This document shows positions 37,058-45,155 of a DNA stretch of 52,077 nucleotides, piece by piece; within the stretch, counting starts at the first letter, position 1, and every line of letters begins with the position of its first letter. The DNA is taken from positions 1 through 52,077 of the forward strand of contig JAFGIA010000261.1 in NCBI GenBank assembly GCA_016929795.1. Reading direction: 5' to 3'. Position numbers and translations under genes: made by a program. The stretch is from Anaerolineae bacterium. GTDB taxonomy: Bacteria; Chloroflexota; Anaerolineae; JAAYZQ01. The notes below the pieces were generated by a model. That model had not been told where the DNA came from. It saw nothing but the letters and a program-made list of their open reading frames with translations, and ran no database searches.

Positions 37058-37858
37058 GTGGCCCGAACGATTTCCATCACCAATCAAAAAGGCGGCGTGG
37101 GCAAGACAACCACTGTGGTGAACCTGGGTGCTGCCCTGGCTCAGATGCACAAAAAGACACTCGTCGTCGACCTCGATCCACAGGGCGCCCTATCGGTAGG
37201 GTTGGGGATAGATGGGATGAGCCTCGATCATACACTCTACACGGCCATGGCCGATCCCGACTTTGCCGTGCAGCGTGTGATCTATCCCGTCAAAGCCTAC
37301 CTGGATCTGATTCCCGCTAACATCGATCTCGCCTCGGCAGAGATAGAGCTTATTGCCGAAATACGGCGCGAGTTCATCCTGCGCCGCATCCTGGAGCCCC
37401 TCCAGGATTGGTACGACGTCATCCTGATCGACTCGCCACCCAGCCTCGGCTTGCTCACGGTCAACGCCCTATGCGCGAGCCAGGAAGTCATCGTGCCCAT
37501 GCAGTGCGAGTACTTTGCCATGCGCGGCATCCGCCTCCTGCTCGAAACGATCGACCGCGTACAAGATCGCCTGAACCCTGCCCTCGAGCTGGGTGGCATC
37601 CTGCCCACGATGTATACGACAGGCACCATCCATGCCCGCGAGGTACTGGAGGAAATTCGCTCTGTGTTTGGCGACAAGGTGTTCGATGTGGTGATCTACA
37701 AGAGCATCCGCTTTGCCGAAGCATCGGTCGCCAGCCAGGCCATCGTTGAATACTCTGGCCGCCATAAGGGTGCTCATGCGTACCTCAAGCTTGCCCGCCT
37801 CCTCACGGGGGAGGAGGTTAGCGACCAGAACGAACAACCTGGCGTAGGCGCCGAATAG
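37058..37858 (+). CDS. ParA/Soj-type ATPase, second of pair
   Basis: 266 aa from a GTG at 37058, with AAAGGAGG upstream. Walker A NQKGGVGKTTT, DLDPQGALSVGLG and VILIDSPPSLGLLTVNAL match canonical Soj. It is only distantly similar to the first ParA 40 nt upstream; the pair is probably co-transcribed. Without parB in the window it could serve the chromosome, or a protein cargo such as a signalling cluster. Confidence 0.92.
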   Translation: MARTISITNQKGGVGKTTTVVNLGAALAQMHKKTLVVDLDPQGALSVGLGIDGMSLDHTLYTAMADPDFAVQRVIYPVKAYLDLIPANIDLASAEIELIAEIRREFILRRILEPLQDWYDVILIDSPPSLGLLTVNALCASQEVIVPMQCEYFAMRGIRLLLETIDRVQDRLNPALELGGILPTMYTTGTIHAREVLEEIRSVFGDKVFDVVIYKSIRFAEASVASQAIVEYSGRHKGAHAYLKLARLLTGEEVSDQNEQPGVGAE

Positions 37859-37911
37859 CCGCCGGATCCAACCCTGCCGTAGGCAAGCCACCTACCGGGT
37901 CCCTCGCTGTC

Positions 37912-37969
37912 GCAGATCCACGGATTAACGCGGATCTGCTTCATCGCTTGCGCCGGATCACAATCCGGC
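37912..37969. terminator. Two hairpins between convergent genes
   Basis: GCAGATCC/GGATCTGC (37912-37919, 37932-37939) and GCCGGAT-CACA-ATCCGGC (37952-37969) lie between the ParA stop and the nfeD stop, as expected for a two-way terminator. The second resembles the palindrome at 40737-40752 (core GGATTGTGATCC in opposite orientation). Confidence 0.5.
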
Positions 37970-37973
37970 TTCA

Positions 37974-39299
37974 CTACCTACCCGGGTGCACTTGGACGAT
38001 CAGCCGAAAACCCTCGACGCCGATCACCTCGACCCGCTCGCCACGCGCCACCGGCCCCTCGATCGCCGTCGCCTTCCACAACTCCCCTCGAACCAGCACC
38101 GTCCCATCTGGCTCCAGAGAGGTGCGTGCCTCGCCCACCTGGCCCACCAACCCTTCTTTTCCTGTAACCGACGGTTTCTTGCGTGCCTGCACTACCTTGC
38201 CCACGGCAAAGGCGAAAAAGAGGCCCGTTACCAGCGCCACCGCCACCACGGCCGAAAGCGAGATACGGTAGAGCGGCGAGTTGAACAGGATCAAGGCACC
38301 TGCCACCAGAGAAACGATCCCGCCAGCCGTCAGCACGCCGTGCGTCGGCGCCTTGACGTCGACCACGAACAGGACAAAGGCGAGAGCGATGAACAGCAGC
38401 CCGGTATAGTTGACCGGCAGCACGCCCAAGGCGTAGAAGCCGAGCAGCAGGCAGATGGCGCCGACCACGCCGGCAGCATATCCTCCCGGTGCCGACAGCT
38501 CAAAGATGATCGCGTTGAGCCCGATCGTGAGCAGAATGAAGGCGATAGTCGGGTTAGTGATGATGTGCAGGATCTGCTCAAAGAGCGTCATCGGCACTTC
38601 TTGCACCCTGGCTCCGGCCGTGTGCAGCGTCACCTGTTCATCACCCACTGTAATCTCCAATCCGTCCATCTGCTCCAATAGGTCGTCCACGTCGCCCGCG
38701 ACAAAGTCAATGACGCCCAGGGCCAATGCCTCATCGGCCGTCGCCGCGCGCGCCTCTTCGATGGCTGCTTCGGCCCATTCCACGGCTGCCTCACCCCGCC
38801 GGCCTGTTAGCGCGCGTGCCTGGGCTTTCAGATCTTCTTTGAGCTTTTGCTCCATCGTCTCGCCCAGATCTTCACCCTGGCTGCCCACAGGGCTGGCTGC
38901 CCCGATGGTCGTCCCTGGTGCCATGGCTGCCACGTGGCCTGCCAGGGTGATCAGCGTCCCTGCCGACGCAGCATACGCGCCCGGCGGATAGACGTACACC
39001 ACCACTGGCACGCTGGCGTCGAGGATCGTGCGCACCACCTCCCCCATCAAGTCCACCTGCCCGCCCGGCGTATCAAGCTGCACAATCAAAGCCTCGGCGC
39101 CGTTGCTCTCTGCTGCCTCGATACCCCGCGCAATGTAGCTGATCATCACCGGCGTCACCGGCCCCTCGATCTCGAGCAGGTCGACGTGTCGCGCTTCCTG
39201 CGCAGTCGCCGGCATCACCAGGCACAGTACCAGTGCCACCCACACCCCCCATCTTTGCCCAGCGCCTCGCCAGCTTTTCATCCTTCCCTGCCTTTCCAC
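37974..39299 (-). CDS. nfeD: NfeD-family membrane serine protease (ClpP-like)
   Basis: 441 aa from a GTG at 39299; an ATG at 39281 (MKSWRGAG) gives a better signal peptide and may be the true start. After the signal (VWVALVLCLVMPATAQ) comes an outer ClpP/crotonase-type protease domain with PGGQVDLM and the catalytic Ser in GAYAASAGT; the base Lys is probably in EDLKAQ. About four to five helices and a C-terminal cytosolic OB-type NfeD domain (GLVGQVGEARTSLEPDGTV) follow. Homologues (1510-N, YuaF/NfeD) work with stomatin or flotillin partners; none is adjacent here. It lies 2 nt after the hydrolase gene. Confidence 0.93.
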   Translation of the reverse strand: MERQGRMKSWRGAGQRWGVWVALVLCLVMPATAQEARHVDLLEIEGPVTPVMISYIARGIEAAESNGAEALIVQLDTPGGQVDLMGEVVRTILDASVPVVVYVYPPGAYAASAGTLITLAGHVAAMAPGTTIGAASPVGSQGEDLGETMEQKLKEDLKAQARALTGRRGEAAVEWAEAAIEEARAATADEALALGVIDFVAGDVDDLLEQMDGLEITVGDEQVTLHTAGARVQEVPMTLFEQILHIITNPTIAFILLTIGLNAIIFELSAPGGYAAGVVGAICLLLGFYALGVLPVNYTGLLFIALAFVLFVVDVKAPTHGVLTAGGIVSLVAGALILFNSPLYRISLSAVVAVALVTGLFFAFAVGKVVQARKKPSVTGKEGLVGQVGEARTSLEPDGTVLVRGELWKATAIEGPVARGERVEVIGVEGFRLIVQVHPGR

Positions 39300-39301
39300 A
39301 G

Positions 39302-40672
39302 TTACCCCGTGCCCGCAGCGTAGAGAAACTGCCCCTGCCCCGGCCGGCCCACAAACTCACCGTCGCGTACAATCACCTTGCCGCGTGACAGCACTGTCAC
39401 CGGGTAGCCTTGCACTTCCCACCCTTCGTATGGCGTGTAATCCACGTTCTGGTGCAGAGTTTCGGCCGAGAGCCTGGCCTGCCGTGCCGGATCGAATACT
39501 ACCACATCCGCATCCGCTCCCACTGCCAATGTGCCCTTGCGCGGCGCCAGGCCAAAGCGGCGTGCCGGTGCCGTGCAGCAGACCTCTACCCAGCGCTCGA
39601 GACTCAGGCGCCCGGCACGCACCCCGTGTGTGTAGATCAATACCAGCCGCGTCTCGATCCCGGGCGCGCCGCCTGGAATGCGGCGAAAATCATCGCGCCC
39701 GCGCACCTTCTGGCTTCCGTAGAAAAAGGGGCAGTGGTCCGTTGCCACCGTGTCGATCTCGCCCGCGGCGAGCCCTGCCCACAACGAGGTTCGGTCTGCC
39801 ACGACGCGCAGTGGCGGCGACATCACAAACTTGGCCCCCTCGAACCCCTCGCGCAGGTACTCGGCTTCGTCGAGCAGCAAGTACTGCGGGCAGGTTTCAA
39901 CCCACACGATCTGCCCGCGTGCGCGTGCCGCGCGCACCTGGTCCAGGCCGAGCGCCGACGACAGGTGCGCCACCATCAGTGGGGTGCCGGTCACGTGCGC
40001 CAGTGCCAGCAGGCGGTGAATCGCCTCCGCCTCCATCACTGCCGGGCGTGTCGCCGGATGGCTGGCCGGGCCCGTGCGCCCTTCGGCCGCCGCCTTCTCT
40101 GCCAGGTAGGCGATAGCATAGTGGTTCTCGGCATGAATCAGTGGGCGGGCGCTGTGTGTGCGCAGCGCTGCGAGTGCGCGTAGCAGCTCCCCATCGTCCA
40201 GCCGCAGCCCCTGGTAGGCCATATACAGCTTGAAGCCGGCGACCCCGGCCTCGATCGCTGCCGGCACCTGGGCCAGTGTGTCGTCGTCGGCGCGCGCCAG
40301 CGTCATGTGCAGGCCGTAATCCGCCGCTACCTTCCCATCCGCCTCGGCCCGGCGCGCGGCCAGCGCTTCCACCAACCCCTGCCCTGCGCGCGGCTCGACA
40401 AAATCGATCACTGTCGTCGTGCCGCCGCATGCTGCTGCCGCTGTGCCGCTGTAGAAATCGTCGCTCGAGCAGAACTCGCCCACGGGCATCTGCAGGTGCA
40501 CGTGCTCATCCACACCTCCCGGCAGCACCAGCATCCCGCCCGCGTCGATCATCTCCTGCCCGGCCAAGCCCACGCCGAGCGCAGCTACCCGGCCCCCCTC
40601 GATCCCCAGATCGGCTCGTGTGCTGCCCTCGGCGGTCACCACCGTCCCGTTCGCGATCACCAGGTCGTACAT
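39302..40672 (-). CDS. Dihydropyrimidinase/hydantoinase-family amidohydrolase
   Basis: 456 aa from the ATG at 40672 (MYDLVIANG), with GGAGGGAAAAG upstream; a longer frame to 40723 covers the promoter. Metal-site motifs: DEHVHLQ, the carbamylated Lys in GFKLYMAY, HAEN, VAHLS and ATDHCPF. It hydrolyses cyclic amides such as dihydropyrimidines or hydantoins. The substrate is not certain; allantoinase and dihydroorotase relatives are alternatives. No other pyrimidine catabolic gene is nearby. Confidence 0.92.
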   Translation of the reverse strand: MYDLVIANGTVVTAEGSTRADLGIEGGRVAALGVGLAGQEMIDAGGMLVLPGGVDEHVHLQMPVGEFCSSDDFYSGTAAAACGGTTTVIDFVEPRAGQGLVEALAARRAEADGKVAADYGLHMTLARADDDTLAQVPAAIEAGVAGFKLYMAYQGLRLDDGELLRALAALRTHSARPLIHAENHYAIAYLAEKAAAEGRTGPASHPATRPAVMEAEAIHRLLALAHVTGTPLMVAHLSSALGLDQVRAARARGQIVWVETCPQYLLLDEAEYLREGFEGAKFVMSPPLRVVADRTSLWAGLAAGEIDTVATDHCPFFYGSQKVRGRDDFRRIPGGAPGIETRLVLIYTHGVRAGRLSLERWVEVCCTAPARRFGLAPRKGTLAVGADADVVVFDPARQARLSAETLHQNVDYTPYEGWEVQGYPVTVLSRGKVIVRDGEFVGRPGQGQFLYAAGTG

Positions 40673-40694
40673 CTCTTTTCCCTCCGGCCCCCTT

Positions 40695-40723
40695 ACTATA
40701 CCGCACAAGGCGATGCATGTCAA
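40695..40723 (-). promoter_or_regulatory. Promoter of the amidohydrolase-nfeD operon
   Basis: On the minus strand TTGACA (40723-40718), 17 nt, TATAGT (40700-40695), about 23 nt before the ATG at 40672. Confidence 0.8.
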
Positions 40724-40736
40724 TGGCCGGGGCTTG

Positions 40737-40752
40737 GCGGATTGTGATCCGC
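40737..40752. repeat. Small palindrome GCGGAT-TGTG-ATCCGC
   Basis: 6-nt arms around TGTG, just downstream of the methyltransferase stop (transcribed leftward). A relative occurs at 37952-37969. It may end the methyltransferase transcript. Confidence 0.4.
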
Positions 40753-40808
40753 GCCGGGCAGTGTGCTACGTGGCTGGCACCGGAGCCCTGGCTTATCCCG
40801 AGGGCCTG

Positions 40809-41660
40809 TTATTTGGTGGCAACGACGCCAAACGCGCGGGGCCGGACAGAGACGCGGCGAAAGCCACTTTCTTGCAGGCGGCGCACGACGCCGCGCGTGA
40901 TGTTCCTGCCGGAGCGGCTGTCGGGGTCACCGACATAGTGATAGAGGCGCCCACCGCGCGACAGCAGGCGATAGAGGTATCCATAGAACTCGCCCGAGTA
41001 GAGGTCGCCGGCCCGGGCGAACATCGGCGGATCGTGGACGATGCGCGAAAAAGAGCCCGCCTCGAGATCCTGGACAACCTCAAAGGCGTCGCCCACCATG
41101 CGCGTGATGCGTGGATGGTCAAAAAGCGGGCGCGACCAGGGGTTGATGCGCGCCATATCGATCATGTTGGAGTCGATCTCGATGGTGACCACCGCCTGCG
41201 GCCCCTCCGCTGCGGCAGCGATGGCCGTGTAGCCCAGCCCGGTGGTGGTGTCGAGCACGCGGCCTTCGACGGGCTTGATGGTGCGGATCTTTTCAAGGGT
41301 GTCGCCCCACGGGTCAATGTCCTTGACGCGGTGCATCTGGATGCCAGAGATGAGGACGGTCGGGGCGCGCTCGGTGGGCATGAGGACGTAGAGCAGGTTT
41401 CGCTGCTTGGAAAAGCGGTGGATCTTGGCCACCGTGTTGTCCTGGACAAGGTAACAGACGGACTCGTCGGCAGCGACCTCCTCGACGTCGCCCCACGACA
41501 GCCGCTGGCGATCGGGCAAGAGGATGCCCGCCGGATCAAGTGCCACCTCGACCGTGCTGAGGCCGAGATCGAGGGAAGTTGTAGCTTGCGACGCTCCGGC
41601 ATTGCGCGCAGCCAGCAGTGGAGCTGCCTGGATATAGGAGAGAAGATACGGCTCCATCAC
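40809..41660 (-). CDS. SAM-dependent methyltransferase (COG2521-like)
   Basis: 283 aa, with GTG at 41660 or the ATG next to it. Class I Rossmann fold: motif I LDTTTGLGYTAIAAA, acidic end of strand 2 in VTIEIDSNM, and motif IV HDPPMFA. It has an N-terminal beta domain (residues 1-100). Layout and motifs resemble the predicted methyltransferase family COG2521 and spermidine-synthase-like folds. The DPP motif could suit amino or RNA-base methylation. It directly follows the stop of the deacetylase gene, so translation is coupled. Confidence 0.85.
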   Translation of the reverse strand: MMEPYLLSYIQAAPLLAARNAGASQATTSLDLGLSTVEVALDPAGILLPDRQRLSWGDVEEVAADESVCYLVQDNTVAKIHRFSKQRNLLYVLMPTERAPTVLISGIQMHRVKDIDPWGDTLEKIRTIKPVEGRVLDTTTGLGYTAIAAAAEGPQAVVTIEIDSNMIDMARINPWSRPLFDHPRITRMVGDAFEVVQDLEAGSFSRIVHDPPMFARAGDLYSGEFYGYLYRLLSRGGRLYHYVGDPDSRSGRNITRGVVRRLQESGFRRVSVRPRAFGVVATK

Positions 41661-42536
41661 CTAGCCAAGTCCTTCGAACAGGTCGTGACCTTCAAGGCTG
41701 TCGGCGCCAACCGTGCTGTGTGCAAGCTGGAAGCACTCGCGGCTCTGCAGGTCGCGCATGATCTCGGGCGGGAGCAGGGAAAAGATGCTATCGGGGTTGA
41801 GCTGGGTGGCGTGGCATTGGATGGCGGCCTGCTTGACGTCGACATAGTCATGGACGTTGATGTCGGTGGTGCACGCCTCTTCGGGCAAGCCCCACGGCCC
41901 GTCCAGCCGCTCCAGGTAGCGCTCCGGCACCACAATCCCCATCTCTTTCAGCTTGTCGACCATGTCGTAGAAAAAGCGGCGTGGAATGGCGGTGTAGTAG
42001 AGCTTGGCCGGTTGGTGTGGCGCGAGCCCCTCCCCAAGCTGGTCGGCGTATTTGCAGTCGTCGCCGGCCGCGGAAAAAGCCGCCTTGGCCATATAGTGGA
42101 CGGCGATGTGATCGGGGTGACCATAGCCACCGAGCACGTCAAAGGTGACCACCACGTGGGGGCGCTCACGGCGGATCACGTCGACGATCTTGCCCACGGC
42201 CTCGTCGAAATTGGCCATGGCCAGCGCGCGCGGGTCGAGGTTCTGCTCCGAGCCGGCCATGCCCGAGTCGCGATAGCCGAGCAGGTAGAGCTCATCGACA
42301 CCGAGCGTGCGGCATGCACAACGCAGTTCCTGCTCGCGCACCTCGCCCAGGCGCTCGGGCGTGGCCAGGTCGGGATTGCTGATCTCGCCTGCCTCACCCA
42401 GCGTGGCACACACGAGCACCACGCGCACATTGGGATCGGCCCCGTAGCGCGCCAGCATGCCGCCTGTGCCGAAGGATTCGTCGTCCGGGTGGGCAAAGAT
42501 CGTCATCAAGACGAGGGGCTTGGTGCGTGTGTTCAT
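41661..42536 (-). CDS. LmbE/PIG-L-type N-deacetylase
   Basis: 291 aa from the ATG at 42536 (MNTRTKPLV), with AAGGAG 9 nt upstream; the frame opens 17 codons earlier without a site. Zinc motifs AHPDDES near the N terminus and GYGHPDHIAVHYM. This family removes acetyl groups from GlcNAc-linked substrates (GlcNAc-PI, mycothiol and bacillithiol precursors) or modified sugars. Near a phosphatidyltransferase and an acyltransferase, a GlcNAc-lipid substrate is plausible (inference). Confidence 0.93.
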   Translation of the reverse strand: MNTRTKPLVLMTIFAHPDDESFGTGGMLARYGADPNVRVVLVCATLGEAGEISNPDLATPERLGEVREQELRCACRTLGVDELYLLGYRDSGMAGSEQNLDPRALAMANFDEAVGKIVDVIRRERPHVVVTFDVLGGYGHPDHIAVHYMAKAAFSAAGDDCKYADQLGEGLAPHQPAKLYYTAIPRRFFYDMVDKLKEMGIVVPERYLERLDGPWGLPEEACTTDINVHDYVDVKQAAIQCHATQLNPDSIFSLLPPEIMRDLQSRECFQLAHSTVGADSLEGHDLFEGLG

Positions 42537-42602
42537 GGGTTGGGTATCTCCTTCAGGTGTAGTGGGGGTCGAACGGGCGTGAGGCATGAGCCGGATAACA
42601 TG

Positions 42603-43529
42603 TCAAGATTTGAACCTGGGGTCGCGCTCAAGCGTCAGGCACAGGCCATCTTGGAGGGCGGTGGTTGGGGTCCAGCCAAGCAAGTCGTGGGCGAGGCGCA
42701 CGTCGGCGACGAGGCGCGAGACACCGCCCGACTGCGCAGGGTTGTGCAGGACGTTGACCCGCTCGCCAGTGGCCTGGCCTACCCTTGCGGCCAGCTCGTT
42801 CATGCTCACCTCACGGCCGGAACCGATATTGATCACGGTGCGGTTCGCGTCAGATGCAGTGGCAGCGCGTACCAGGGCATCGACCACGTCGTCGACATAG
42901 ACGAAATCACGCGTTTGGGCGCCATCGCCCAAGATGACGAGCGAGCCACCCGTCTGTGCCTGGCGCAGCCACTGTGGGATAACGGGCGGATAGCTGGGCG
43001 GTAGCTCCTGTCCCGGGCCGTAGGCGTTAAAGATGCGGAGCGAGACCGTCTCAATGTCGTACAGGGAACCGAGGGTTGAGACATAGTACTCGGCTGCGAT
43101 CTTGCTGACGCCATACGGTGAGTTCGGGTTGGGGCGGCAATCCTCAGAGATGGGCTGGGCGGGCTGCTCGCCGTACAGCGCCCCCGACGACGCGAACACC
43201 ACGCGCCTGACGCCCGTGTCACGCACCGCCTCCATCAAAGCCACTGTACCACCGACGTTCACGTGGTTATAGTCGCCAGGATAGTGGATCGACTCGGACA
43301 CACGCACGCGCGCCGCCAGGTGATAAACACAATCCACCCCTTGCAGCAAGGTCCACAGTTTGGGCACGTCGCGAACGTCTCCTCGATTGAGCAGCACTCG
43401 CGCGGACAGGCGGCGGGGGTCGCCCGCAGTCAGATCGTCGAGGACCAGGATGGTGTTCCCTTCCTCGACGAGGCGGTTCGCCAGAGTGAAGCCGAGAAAG
43501 CCTGCTCCGCCCGTGATCAGGATGCGCAT
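42603..43529 (-). CDS. NAD-dependent nucleotide-sugar epimerase/dehydratase
   Basis: 308 aa. Extended SDR: GGAGFLG cofactor loop, catalytic SSGALYG and YGVSK, RIFNAYGPGQ. Typical of UDP-glucose 4-epimerase or related enzymes that make activated sugars. It overlaps the acyltransferase gene by 13 nt, so the two are co-translated. Confidence 0.92.
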   Translation of the reverse strand: MRILITGGAGFLGFTLANRLVEEGNTILVLDDLTAGDPRRLSARVLLNRGDVRDVPKLWTLLQGVDCVYHLAARVRVSESIHYPGDYNHVNVGGTVALMEAVRDTGVRRVVFASSGALYGEQPAQPISEDCRPNPNSPYGVSKIAAEYYVSTLGSLYDIETVSLRIFNAYGPGQELPPSYPPVIPQWLRQAQTGGSLVILGDGAQTRDFVYVDDVVDALVRAATASDANRTVINIGSGREVSMNELAARVGQATGERVNVLHNPAQSGGVSRLVADVRLAHDLLGWTPTTALQDGLCLTLERDPRFKS

Positions 43530-44437
43530 GGTGCCTCCTGTGCGCCCGACGGGTCAGGCCAGACGGGCACAAACATCATCCATTGATCGGCCCACTGCCT
43601 GATGACCTTTTCTGTGAGATCCAGCACGCGCCGCATGTTGAGCGCCATCTCTTCTTGCCTATCGCCGGTGTGGATCATGTCGAGAGGCGGCTCGACGTGG
43701 ACCAGATACCGTCCCGTGTCGGGCGCGAAGGGGCAGCAGCCGATGAGCACCTGCGCGCCGGTGCGCAGCGCCAGGCGGACGTGACCGGAGGGCATGTGCG
43801 CCGGCTGTCCGAAAAAGGGCACGAGATCGTCGAGATTGGTAATGGGCCTATCGGCGCCCAGGCCGACGATGCCGCCATCCTGTAGCGTGCGCATCGCCTG
43901 GCGCAAGGCCGCGGGCGTCAGCGGCGTCATCGTGGCGCCACCCCGCTCGCGCAGGGCGTTGAGCGAGACAAAGCCCGCAGGCGGGTCGGGCAGGCTCAGG
44001 ACCTGCATGCGGTCCGTGTAGCGCGCCACCAACTGGCCTGCCAGGTCAAAGTTGCCGACATGGGCCATGGCCAGGACCATGCTGCGGCCCTGCTCTGCCG
44101 ACGATGCGAGGGCTGAAAGGAGGGTGTCCGAAATGGTCACGCGCGCGTCCAGCTCTTGCGGTCCGAGCTGCAGTGTACGAAAGAGGTCATAGTAGCCACG
44201 TAAAAAGTAATAGATTACGCGGCGTGCTGTTTTGCCCACAACGGCACGGTCTGCTTCGGGGCCAAGGGCCTGGAAGAGGTTGGCGCATACGATACGGTAG
44301 GCTTCGGGCTGCAAGCGCGAGACAGCCGTCGAGACCCAGCTCGACACAGTGTAGGCGAGCCGGCCGGGCACGTAGCGACTGGCGGCGAGACCCAGGTTGA
44401 TGGTGCGCGGATGTTGCACCAGGCTCTGAAGCATCAT
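43517..44437 (-). CDS. Lysophospholipid/PIM acyltransferase (LpxL/PatA family)
   Basis: 306 aa. Catalytic H-x4-D in MAHVGNFD, with GADRPI and a substrate pocket motif near GHVRLALRTGAQVLIG. This family includes LpxL (lipid A) and mycobacterial PatA (phosphatidylinositol mannoside acylation). A PatA-like role fits better because a CDP-alcohol phosphatidyltransferase lies upstream, as in the actinobacterial pgsA-patA order, and no lipid A genes are seen. pimA is missing. 4-nt overlap with the upstream gene. Confidence 0.88.
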   Translation of the reverse strand: MMLQSLVQHPRTINLGLAASRYVPGRLAYTVSSWVSTAVSRLQPEAYRIVCANLFQALGPEADRAVVGKTARRVIYYFLRGYYDLFRTLQLGPQELDARVTISDTLLSALASSAEQGRSMVLAMAHVGNFDLAGQLVARYTDRMQVLSLPDPPAGFVSLNALRERGGATMTPLTPAALRQAMRTLQDGGIVGLGADRPITNLDDLVPFFGQPAHMPSGHVRLALRTGAQVLIGCCPFAPDTGRYLVHVEPPLDMIHTGDRQEEMALNMRRVLDLTEKVIRQWADQWMMFVPVWPDPSGAQEAPCAS

Positions 44438-45090
44438 GGACGTGTGGCCTGACCTGTGGTATGCTCGGCCATTTTATCGTCCAGGCCGCGCAGGCGCCGG
44501 GGGGCCTCGATCAGGACGGGCGCGCCGCGCACGCAGCAGATGAGGGTGGCGATCCAGCTCACGACGATGCCGACGATGCCGATCGCCTCGGCCCAGCCGG
44601 CGCGCGGTGTGGCGGCCCACAAGCCACGCAGTCCCAGGGCAAGCGCGAGCAGCCAGAACGCGACCGCCTTGGCGATGCCATAGGTCGACCGCATCCAGCC
44701 GGAAGCGACCAGGCGCCGGCCCCACTTGGTGTGCATCATGCCAAAGGAAGTCTCGCCCCAGATGAGGCTAAAACTGCGCACGGTGTCCACCAGGCCGCCA
44801 CGGATGACAAAGATGATCGGGATGGCCACAGGGATCAGGCCGAGGTGTGCGTACACGATCCAGAGGACCTGTTCGACGATGCGGTCGACGGCGATGTCGA
44901 GCTTGCTACCCAGCATGCCCACCTCGGAGCGCCGGCGCGCGACGACGCCGTCGAGGGTGTCCATAAAAATCAAAATCAGGACGAGAAAGGCCGTCACCAC
45001 CTGGACGGCTGGTGTTCCCCAATAGAGCAGCGCGACAATGACGACCAAGAATGGGAGCCGCGTCAACGTGATTGCATTTGCCATGCTCAT
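44434..45090 (-). CDS. CDP-alcohol phosphatidyltransferase
   Basis: 218 aa from the ATG at 45090; the ATG at 45084 is equally likely because AGGGA lies 6 nt before it. The frame continues upstream to 45684, but only inside the neighbouring NTPase gene. Full catalytic motif DGVVAR...GSKLDIAVD, with the two-metal Asp residues, and about six membrane helices. It transfers a phosphatidyl group from CDP-diacylglycerol to an alcohol (glycerol-3-phosphate or inositol phosphate); which one is unknown. Confidence 0.9.
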   Translation of the reverse strand: MSMANAITLTRLPFLVVIVALLYWGTPAVQVVTAFLVLILIFMDTLDGVVARRRSEVGMLGSKLDIAVDRIVEQVLWIVYAHLGLIPVAIPIIFVIRGGLVDTVRSFSLIWGETSFGMMHTKWGRRLVASGWMRSTYGIAKAVAFWLLALALGLRGLWAATPRAGWAEAIGIVGIVVSWIATLICCVRGAPVLIEAPRRLRGLDDKMAEHTTGQATRP

Positions 45091-45116
45091 TCCCTGAACG
45101 TGTATTTCTGCGCACA

Positions 45117-45145
45117 AGTATAGCATCGGTGGCGCGATTTGCCAA
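45117..45145 (-). promoter_or_regulatory. Promoter of the phospholipid operon
   Basis: Minus strand TTGGCA (45145-45140), 17 nt, TATACT (45122-45117), placed between the NTPase stop and the phosphatidyltransferase ATG. Confidence 0.75.
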
Positions 45146-45155
45146 GCTACCGGCG

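Noticed and set aside
37912..37969. Possible tRNA or structured RNA
   Set aside because: Only two simple hairpins, no cloverleaf or CCA end; better explained as terminators between convergent genes.
40620..43004. 794-codon plus-strand frame
   Set aside because: Antisense to the methyltransferase, deacetylase and epimerase genes; no domain, a by-product of high GC.
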